Assembly (NCBI GenBank): GCA_021186555.1
Contig: JAJKFL010000006.1
Location: 964,501 to 1,028,500, forward strand
Direction: 5' to 3'
Origin: Reticulitermes speratus
Taxonomy: Eukaryota > Arthropoda > Insecta > Blattodea > Rhinotermitidae
Length of the DNA: 64,000 nucleotides
The position numbers and the translations under genes are program-made. Below the pieces are notes generated by a model. It saw only the letters and a program-made list of their open reading frames with translations, had not been told where the DNA came from and did no database searches. The stretch's first letter is position 1, and each line of letters begins with the position of its first letter. Positions 55,656 to 64,000 of this stretch are shown here, one piece after another.

Positions 55656-57860
55656 GCAGTACTAATGTTTATAACTAGATGTATCCATCACTACTGCAGC
55701 ACTAATGTTTATAACTAGATGTATCCATCACTACTGCATCACTAATGTTTATAACTAGATGTATCCATCACTACTGCAGCACTAATGTTTATAACTAGAT
55801 GTATCCATCACTTCTGCAGCACTAATGTTTATAACTAGATGTATCCATCACTTCTGCAGCACTAATGTTTATAACTAGATGTATCCATCACTTCTGCAGC
55901 ACTAATGTTTATAACTAGATGTATCCATCACTACTGCAGCACTAATGTTTATAACTAGATGTATCCATCACTACTGCAGCACTAATGTTTATAACTAGAT
56001 GTATCCATCACTACTGCAGCACTAATGTTTATAACTAGATGTATCCATCACTACTGCAGCACTAATGTTTATAACTAGATGTATCCATCACTACTGCATC
56101 ACTAATGTTTATAACTAGATGTATCCATCACTACTGCAGCACTAATGTTTATAACTAGATGTATCCATCACTACTGCAGCACTAATGTTTATAACTAGAT
56201 GTATCCATCACTAATGCAGCACTAATGTTTATAACTAGATGTATCCATCACTACTGCAGCACTAATGTTTATAACTAGATGTATCCATCACTACTGCAGC
56301 ACTAATGTTTATAACTAGATGTATCCATCACTACTGCAGCACTAATGTTTATAACTAGATGTATCCATCACTACTGCAGCACTAATGTTTATAACTAGAT
56401 GTATCCATCACTTCTGCAGCACTAATGTTTATAACTAGATGTATCCATCACTTCTGCAGCACTAATGTTTATAACTAGATGTATCCATCACTTCTGCAGC
56501 ACTAATGTTTATAACTAGATGTATCCATCACTACTGCAGCACTAATGTTTATAACTAGATGTATCCATCACTACTGCAGCACTAATGTTTATAACTAGAT
56601 GTATGCATCACTACTGCAGCACTAATGTTTATAACTAGATGTATCCATCACTACTGCAGCACTAATGTTTATAACTAGATGTATCCATCACTACTGCATC
56701 ACTAATGTTTATAACTAGATGTATCCATCACTACTGCAGCACTAATGTTTATAACTAGATGTATCCATCACTACTGCAGCACTAATGTTTATAACTAGAT
56801 GTATCCATCACTACTGCAGCACTAATGTTTATATACTAGATGTATCCATCACTACTGCAGCACTAATGTTTATAACTAGATGTATCCATCACTACTGCAG
56901 CACTAATGTTTATAACTAGATGTATCCATCACTTCTGCAGCACTAATGTTTATAACTAGATGTATCCATCACTACTGCAGCACTAATGTTTATAACTAGA
57001 TGTATCCATCACTACTGCAGCACTAATGTTTATAACTAGATGTATCCATCACTACTGCAGCACTAATGTTTATAACTAGATGTATCCATCACTACTGCAG
57101 CACTAATGTTTATAACTAGATGTATCCATCACTACTGCATCACTAATGTTTATAACTAGATGTATCCATCACTACTGCAGCACTAATGTTTATAACTAGA
57201 TGTATCCATCACTACTGCAGCACTAATGTTTATAACTAGATGTATCCATCACTACTGCAGCACTAATGTTTATAACTAGATGTATCCATCACTACTGCAG
57301 CACTAATGTTTATAACTAGATGTATCCATCACTACTGCAGCACTAATGTTTATAACTAGATGTATCCATCACTACTGCAGCACTAATGTTTATAACTAGA
57401 TGTATCCATCACTACTGCAGCACTAATGTTTATAACTAGATGTATCCATCACTACTGCAGCACTAATGTTTATAACTAGATGTATCCATCACTACTGCAG
57501 CACTAATGTTTATAACTAGATGTATCCATCACTACTGCAGCACTAATGTTTATAACTAGATGTATCCATCACTACTGCAGCACTAATGTTTATAACTAGA
57601 TGTATCCATCACTACTGCAGCACTAATGTTTATAACTAGATGTATCCATCACTACTGCAGCACTAATGTTTATAACTAGATGTATCCATCACTACTGCAG
57701 CACTAATGTTTATAACTAGATGTATCCATCACTACTGCAGCACTAATGTTTATAACTAGATGTATCCATCACTACTGCAGCACTAATGTTTATAACTAGA
57801 TGTATCCATCACTACTGCAGCACTAATGTTTATAACTAGATGTATCCATCACTACTGCAC
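55656..57860. repeat. 40-bp minisatellite, about 55 copies, with higher-order structure
   Basis: Unit actaatgtttataactagat plus gtatccatcactactgcagc. A few variants mark units (cttctgcagc, ctactgcatc, ctaatgcagc, gtatgcatca). Sits immediately after the FBXW5 polyadenylation signal. Confidence 0.98.
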
Positions 57861-58009
57861 TCCCCACAACGTATCAACAGACTGATTTTCATGCGACTTG
57901 GTAAAGGATTGAGATCACCTTGCTACTGGCCTTTCTAATTGCCTACCATTACCACTGGGGGTGGGGGGAGCAGCAAAATCCCTGTTCACACCAAGAAGGC
58001 ATGCATGTG

Positions 58010-58250
58010 AAGTAGACGTATCGCTCCATTCATTCTTGACCTTGACATTAGATGGACATGAGTGGTCAGCTTCACTCCCTGGCTACTTTACCCCCAGTAG
58101 CCATTGAACAGGAGGCTGAGTGGGCCCCATAGCTAGTCTGGGCATTTTCGAGAGGAGAAAAAATCTTATGCCCCTGCCAGGAATCTAATCCCAGACTGTC
58201 CTGCCTGTAGCTTGGTCCCTATATTGACTATGCTATCCAAGCTCCTAAGT
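58010..58250 (-). mobile_element. SINE, diverged copy
   Basis: ggaggctgagtgggccccat, ctaatcccagactgtcctgc (inverted box B) and a box A end near tattgactatgctatcc. Confidence 0.7.
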
Positions 58251-58374
58251 GAGGTGTGGTTCCCTGTAAAATCCTGTTTCATGATGGTGCATCTGTTATA
58301 AGGGGTCCAGAGTGTCCAAAATTAACAACAACATGCAGTCACTGGATTATGCCTATCAAATTACTCCACGGAAC

Positions 58375-58715
58375 AGAGTCCTTCTCTAGAAGCTAAGAGT
58401 TCCTCAGCTAAGCACAAAATTCCCCACATTTTATATAACCTGAAGGTTCAATACTGTGTTCAGAACAGCTCACCACTTAATTTTACGTTGCATTTACCGT
58501 GCATTTTTGCTTAATTGAACAGTTTTGTACCAACAAATGCACATTGACATTGTATGTCTGTGTGCATTTGTTGGTACAAAACTGTTCAGCTCACCACTTG
58601 TCCCTATCCTGAGTCGCATCAATCCAGTCCATGCCATTCCATCCTATCTCTGTAAGATGTATTTTAATATTATCCTCCCCATACATGCCTAGGTCTTCCA
58701 AGTGGTGCCTGCACA
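58375..58715 (-). mobile_element. Non-LTR retrotransposon 3' end (family L1) with a nested insertion
   Basis: gagtccttctctagaagcta, cctgaaggttcaatactgtg and aggtcttccaagtggtgcct blocks of L1, interrupted at 58479-58586. Confidence 0.75.
58479..58586. mobile_element. Short family D palindrome inserted with 13-bp target duplication
   Basis: cagctcaccactt occurs at 58466-58478 and 58587-58599. The insert begins aattttacgttgcatttacc (the family D terminus) and consists mostly of gaacagttttgtaccaacaa...inverted...ttgttggtacaaaactgtt. Confidence 0.9.
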
Positions 58716-58974
58716 CTCCAAAATACACATAATATTGTGTTTATATAAATCTACTGCTCAGGTTTAAGATACAATCACAGGTTACTGGTACACACTTTCA
58801 GTGACATGGGTTATTCTCAGGATGGTGCAATTCTAGCAGTATCATGATGGCAGTTAATAGTCTGCAAGTGAAAAGCTGAAACACACATATTTGAGTACAC
58901 GGACATCACGCATCACTCAACACAGAGACTATGTGATGGCAGGCAGTACAGCAATCGCTGCTACTTCAGTTTGC

Positions 58975-59185
58975 TGTAGGCGGCTGTCTTCTGGGATGCG
59001 GTGCTGGTCCCAACATTTAATTTGAAGGATCAAAATGACCTCACTGTCAGGGTCAAGCAGGCCGATGAAGGCACTATGATGCTTTCGAACATCAAGAGCT
59101 ACTCGCACAGTGACACAGCGTCACGCTGCAGAAGACCAGTGCCTTCAGCAATACTGCGGTGACATCCTCAAATCTCACACTGTAA
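58975..59185. mobile_element. Foldback family A element
   Basis: Left ggctgtcttctgggatgcgg, right ctactcgcacagtgacacag...atactgcggtgacatcctca. Confidence 0.7.
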
Positions 59186-59367
59186 TATATATATATTCTG
59201 TCTCTAGTTCGTAGTTCAGCACTGTTTATGGCTCTGCTTAGCTATACTATCACAGTCTGTGGCAGCTACTGCCAAGATTTCTGCTATAATGTGGTGTTCT
59301 GTTCATTTTCAGCATCAGTCTCATTCTGCATGTTCACTTTATATAATTACTATTGCCTGGCACAGTA

Positions 59368-59813
59368 CAGTAGAACCCCCGTATCCGCGGATTCGGTATC
59401 CGTGATTTCAGTTATCCGCGATTTACCGCGGCCCGAAAATATTAAATGGAAAATTCCAGAAATAAACGTTCATAAGTTTCAAATTGCACTCCACTCTGAG
59501 TAACATGGTGAAACCTTCCCGCCCCGTCACACTCAGTACATGACTCATCTCTCTTTGTCCTCTGTACCCACGTTGGCCCACTTTACTCGCATCCAGTTAG
59601 CCTCTAGCGTTCTCGCTGTCTGCATTCGTGGTGCCAGGATCACTAGCCTAATGGTGGTAATGTCTTATTGTGCGTAATTTATCAATTAAACTTTATCATA
59701 GGTATGTATGTAAACGAAAAACGACTTATATATAGGGTTCGCTACTATCCACGGTTTTGGGCATCTGCGGTAGGTCTTGGAACGTATCACCCGCTGATAC
59801 GGGGGGACTACTG
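59368..59813. mobile_element. Pogo/Tigger-type DNA element (non-autonomous) with TA duplication
   Basis: Terminal inverted repeats cagtagaacccccgtatccg and, at the right end inverted, cagtagtccccccgtatcag; TA at 59366-59367 and 59814-59815. Internal ttatccgcgatttaccgcgg is typical of this group. No transposase frame. Confidence 0.9.
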
Positions 59814-59869
59814 TATACTGAGGAAAAAGTCATCACTGATGTTTTAAATATTAAATACAAGAGACCATG

Positions 59870-61200
59870 ACTTCTGTTTAATACAGAAGACACAAGCTTC
59901 TCAATGTCCATGCACTTCTGTGTACAGTCTGCAACATTATAAAACAGTCACATAATGTTTATCTCCTTAACCTTCTTTAATTACTAACCTCGTCATGTCC
60001 CTACAGAGTAATCCCGATACATAAAACTATACCATACCTCAGGTGGTCAGTCACCAGCTTCACACCGTGAAGGCCCAGGTTCACTTCCATGATGGTCTTC
60101 ATGGGATTTGTGGTGGGCAAAGTAGCATTGGGGCTGGTTTCTTTCACAGTGCTGCAGTTTCCCCTGCCAATTATCATGCTACCAATGCTGTACACTCATC
60201 TTTCATCAGGGGCTGGCACTATGTGCCACAGTATGACCCGACTGCTACAGCTAACATGACACAGTATTCTGGACCAACGTCCACACAACGAATAGGCTAA
60301 CTGCCCATTCATATCTCGTGCATCATCATACTTAACTATAGATTTTAAATATCCCACTCAATTATGAGACAAACATATCTTTAATTATAAATATGTCATA
60401 ACAGAACTTAACTCTGACATCCACTGTCTTGTTGCACTTGTTAACCGTAAGGCCACTTTCAGTAATCATCTAATGTGACTGTGTCATAATAAAATTCAAT
60501 ATTCACGTTCAACCCAACAAGTTTTCAGTCCAGCTCAAGACTCATTCTCAGAAGGTTACATAAAAATATATAAATAATAACAGTAACATAATCAGAAAAA
60601 CTTGTTTCAGGAAACTGCAACATTTTAGAGGGCGACTGTACACAAGCAGACATTTAAACAACAAAGCACTGAACACAAATTGCTTCCAGAATGTTATAGA
60701 TGAACTAAATTTTAAATGTACGTCTTAAAGCTTTCACAGCGATAAAATTCAAAAAGATCTGCTTGAGCCTGAGATCTCATTTAACTTTAAATATTTCGTA
60801 ATACTGTACCCTAGCCATAAATTTTCTTATAGCCTGACTACAATTAACTCATTTAAAAAAAAAATGGATTCATTAAAGGGATAAAATGAGAAGTATAACA
60901 GTATAACCAGTACATTGTTACGTAACCCTCGAGACTGACCACACTAGTCGTAACATGTTGGCTTGGATGTGTACATTAAACATTATTACCACACAGTCAC
61001 ATTACATGGTTATTGGAAACAACACGGTGCATATTATAAGGTAGAGCAGGATAAGTAATTATAAAGATTTAATTTGGTGCTGACGGCTCTGTAAAGAAAC
61101 AAAAGAATAACCTTGAAGAAGCAGACTATCATCCCACACATAAATCTTACCAACACATTTCATTGCCAGTATCAAACACAGAAGTGGTGTCACTCACCAG
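59870..61200. other. Intergenic or intronic, with a SINE-like fragment
   Basis: 60030-60240 resembles the second SINE-like family at 23455-23690; the remainder is AT-rich with nothing recognised. Confidence 0.4.
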
Positions 61201-61224
61201 ACCAGGGGAGATGCTGAAACTAGC

Positions 61225-61765
61225 GGTCTGACAGTGTAACTTACACAACTGTATGTGACTCTGCAGGATCTCTCACTGTTAACTTACACAACTGTATGTG
61301 ACTCTGCAGGATCTCTCACTGTTAACTTACACAACTGTATGTGACTCTGCAGGATCTCTCACTGTTAACTTACACAACTGTATGTGACTCTGCAGGATCT
61401 CTCATGTTAACTTACACAACTGTATGTGACTCTGCAGGATCTCTCACTGTTAACTTACACAACTGCATGTGACTCTGCAGGATCTCTCAATGTTAACTTA
61501 CACAACTGTATGTGACTCTGCAGGATCTCTCAATGTTAACTTACACAACTGTATGTGACTCTGCAGGATCTCTCACTGTTAACTTACAGAACTGTATGTG
61601 ACTCTGCAGGATCTCTCAATGTTAACTTACACAACTGTATGTGACTCTGCAGGATCTCTTCAATGTTAACTTGACACAAACTGTATGTGACTCTGCAGGA
61701 TCTCTCATGTTAACTTATACAACTGTATGTGACTCTGCAGCATTTCATCTCACTGTTAACTTACA
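61225..61765. repeat. 43-44-bp minisatellite, about 12 copies
   Basis: Unit gttaacttacacaactgtat plus gtgactctgcaggatctctcact, with small length changes between copies. Confidence 0.96.
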
Positions 61766-61914
61766 CAGAACAACTTGCAGAATGCACAGCACTCAGTACA
61801 TATACAATACATATTTATAGCTAAACAAACGCTGATTTTATGAATGGTAGGAAAATTACCATCAGCTGTACACATAAAGGTATAAACAAATACATTATTC
61901 ACAGTAACACTTCC

Positions 61915-61962
61915 AACATGTTTCGATCCATATGAACCATCTGCAGGGAAATTTATGTATAT
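61915..61962 (-). ncRNA. Degenerate hammerhead-like motif
   Basis: Minus strand: TTTCC, CTGCAGA, T, GGTTC...GGATC, GAAA, CATGTT, GGAA. Order and stem I pairing are kept but core base 6 is C. Confidence 0.35.
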
Positions 61963-62278
61963 GAGATGGAAATTACTATTGTTTAACTGCATCGTTAGCA
62001 TATAAACATGCATATGAGAAAAAGACACTCTAGCATAACTGACATTAACACAATAATTATAATGTGTGTTAATCTGTTAATGTTAGGTTACTAATGAATG
62101 TACACTAGTCATGTAATCAGATACAGTAAATTCCACTCATGTACAATTTCCTGAAATGTGTAATAGTCACGAAATGGACGAACTGTTGCAATATAGTATA
62201 TTGTTAAATATCCTTGTGTAGTTTCCCTGCATGTTAAAGATTCAGAAGTTCATTAATATCGGGAAAACTGTGAGAAAG

Positions 62279-62630
62279 TCACAAGACAGTAACTGGCATA
62301 TACCAACCTAACATAACTGTGTGTCACAGACAGTAACTGGCATATACCAACCTAACATAACTGTGTGTCACAGACAGTAACTGGCATATACCAACCAACA
62401 TAACTGTGTGTCACAGACAGTAACTGGCATATACCAACCTAACATAACTGTGTGTCACAGACAGTAACTGGCATATACCAACCTAACATAACTGTGTGTC
62501 ACAGACAGTAACTGGCATATACCAACCTAACATAACTGTGTGTCACAGACAGTAACTGGCATATACCAACCTAACATAACTGTGTGTCACAGACAGTAAG
62601 TGGCATATACCAACCTAACATAACTGTGTC
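62279..62630. repeat. 44-bp minisatellite, about 8 copies
   Basis: Unit cagacagtaactggcatata plus ccaacctaacataactgtgtgtca; one copy lacks two bases. Confidence 0.97.
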
Positions 62631-62639
62631 TTTCTATTC

Positions 62640-63880
62640 TGCTGACAAAGGGACTCTGTCGCACACATTTTCTGTTTCCTTGTTTTGTGTACACACATAA
62701 TGCACTACTAGCACCAATACACAAAGTAGGGACTGACACTGCTTTAACTATTTGTCAAATAATTACGAGGAACATTACAAATGGTGTGCTCTGTGACATA
62801 TTACAGACATTACCAAGGATTTTTTACCTTTCAAAATGCCATGTAATTTTACGGTGCACATGTGAATGTAGTTTCATTTATGCTCACAAGACAAGTACAG
62901 TCTTAACTGCACTGATTCTCAAGAAACTCACAAAGGCTCAACAGCATCATTTGCCTATCTTTATACCAATTTTCACGCCAACCAGACAATAAATGTGAAA
63001 AGTACATATGAAAATTTATTTACATCCCTAAGAAAAGTAGGACTTTAACTGGGCCAATTTCTGCAAACTTGCAGTCACTCAGTACAGTTCTATGGACATC
63101 TATACCAAATTTTATCCAAATCGGATAAAAAATGTATAAAATATGGGGAAAATTCTACTTACACCCTTCAGTAAAGGATGATTTTTCACTGCACTGACTT
63201 TCACGAAATTCACAGAAATGCTCAACGGCTTTATGTGCAAATGTTATCAAGTATGGAAAGAATGGGCAGAAATTCATGTATGCACTAAGCAAAGTGTGAC
63301 TGTTACTGAGCTGATTTTTGTAAAAGCATGCTTGCTTAACAACTTTTATAAATAACCCCTACACCAAAGTTTATGAAAATCTGATAACCAGTGTAGTGTT
63401 ATTTTTTACTTTGTTAAAAATGCCTAAAAACTGGAACTTAAAAAAGGCTCCTGAATTTGTGTGTGTGTGTGTACATCAGTGTCACTTTCTCTAACACATC
63501 TTGTGCTAACAAACTGCAGATATTCATGAACTGTGCAGTATCCACAGTGTGAACCACTCCGTCAGTACAATTAATCCTTTGGCAACAAAAGACAACTTTA
63601 GGTGACACGCAGTGTAATGCTGAGAAAACCGAATGTCACCTAAAGTTGTTGGGCAAAACCATGCAAAGTAATGGGCAGCCATTTAAATCCCTGGTCTTCT
63701 GCACAAGTACACTGGGCATTAATTCCAGTGCCAAAGAGTTAATGACATGTAAACAGCACATAATTAACAGTACATACTTACAGGGACATACGGCTATGCC
63801 TCGACACTGCAGCATGGCAAAACGTTAAAGCAAGGCAACAAATTTCTGCCACATATACACAGACTTTAAGTTACTTAACT
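62640..63880. other. Probable intron of the right-edge gene, nothing recognised
   Basis: AT-rich with a short (GT)n at 63459-63471. A short inverted pair aactttaggtgacac / gtcacctaaagttgtt lies at 63593-63650. Confidence 0.35.
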
Positions 63881-63883
63881 TAC

Positions 63884-64000
63884 CAAGTGCTGCAGAAGCC
63901 TCTGACGATACTGCAGGATCCTTCTTATTCTTTTTCTTCCTCTCAACGTGGCCATGACAATTTGCACACTCATCTTCTGAAGACGACGAACTCTCATCAA
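63884..64000 (-). CDS. Partial exon of an unidentified gene, cut by the window edge
   Basis: Open to the right edge and ending at a strong donor CACTTG|gtaagt (phase 1). The frame reads DESSSSSEDECANCHGHVER followed by KKKNKKDPAVSSEASAAL: an acidic serine tract, a CxxCHxH cluster and a basic lysine tract, typical of a linker in a nuclear or cytoplasmic regulatory protein. I do not recognise the family. Downstream exons should lie to the left, but none could be found between 57860 and 63880. Confidence 0.55.

Noticed and set aside
55656..57860. Possible CRISPR array or centromeric satellite
   Set aside because: Units are contiguous with no spacers, and the context is a eukaryotic gene; a single 2.2-kb array does not support a centromere.
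61170..61220. Possible 16-bp micro-exon before a gtgagt donor for the right-edge gene
   Set aside because: Splice-like signals exist, but there is no way to verify frame or coding similarity from so short a sequence.

Overview
The window looks like arthropod nuclear DNA, most likely from an insect. Genes are split into short exons with GT-AG introns, there is no operon structure, and about four fifths of the sequence is intron or transposon. The best insect group is a guess (cockroach/termite-like repeat content); no species is claimed. Two genes are well supported and one is cut by the right edge.

Layout: (1) 1-2160 is downstream sequence with a 36-bp minisatellite and an LTR-like fragment. 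(2) 2161-42840, minus strand, is a full-length HEATR1 (UTP10/BAP28) gene. I could place 25 coding exons, about 2137 codons, close to the about 2144 residues of the human protein. Three places lack exactly one base needed to keep frame (25393/25392, the 37216/35580 junction and the 3392/2358 junction); each lies in or beside a short homopolymer, so assembly indels are the simplest explanation. (3) 43335-43565, minus strand, is a small two-helix membrane-protein exon whose donor would join in frame to the HEATR1 start exon. (4) 45599-54501, plus strand, is FBXW5 (F-box/WD40 ubiquitin-ligase receptor), 8 coding exons, head-to-head with HEATR1. (5) 54502-57860 is the FBXW5 3' region, ending in a 2.2-kb array of a 40-bp repeat. 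(6) 57860-63880 holds repeats and probably an intron or 3' part of a minus-strand gene. (7) 63884-64000, minus strand, is one exon of an unidentified gene.

The introns are packed with repeats: tRNA-derived SINEs with clean target-site duplications, non-LTR retrotransposon 3' ends, a Helitron helicase fragment, a hAT element with a perfect 8-bp duplication, a pogo/Tigger-type element with TA duplication, an inverted mariner fragment, and many palindromic (foldback) elements.

The most interesting signal is that several of these palindromic or dispersed elements carry the catalytic core of a type I hammerhead ribozyme: CTGAWGA, a stem II hairpin, GAAA, a tiny 1-2 bp helix III, then UH and a matching stem I strand. 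The clearest are one in each arm of the palindrome 13330-13850 and one inside a 12-bp-TSD element at 30495-30966. The architecture fits the minimal hammerheads known from Penelope-like retroelements. Two very abundant foldback families in the window contain degenerate versions of the same core, suggesting one ribozyme-bearing lineage gave rise to much of the repeat load here.

Together the two main genes have unrelated housekeeping roles: HEATR1 in nucleolar rRNA transcription and small-subunit assembly, FBXW5 in ubiquitin-dependent protein turnover. All exon edges were placed by eye from splice signals, reading phase and remembered family sequence; none was tested by alignment.
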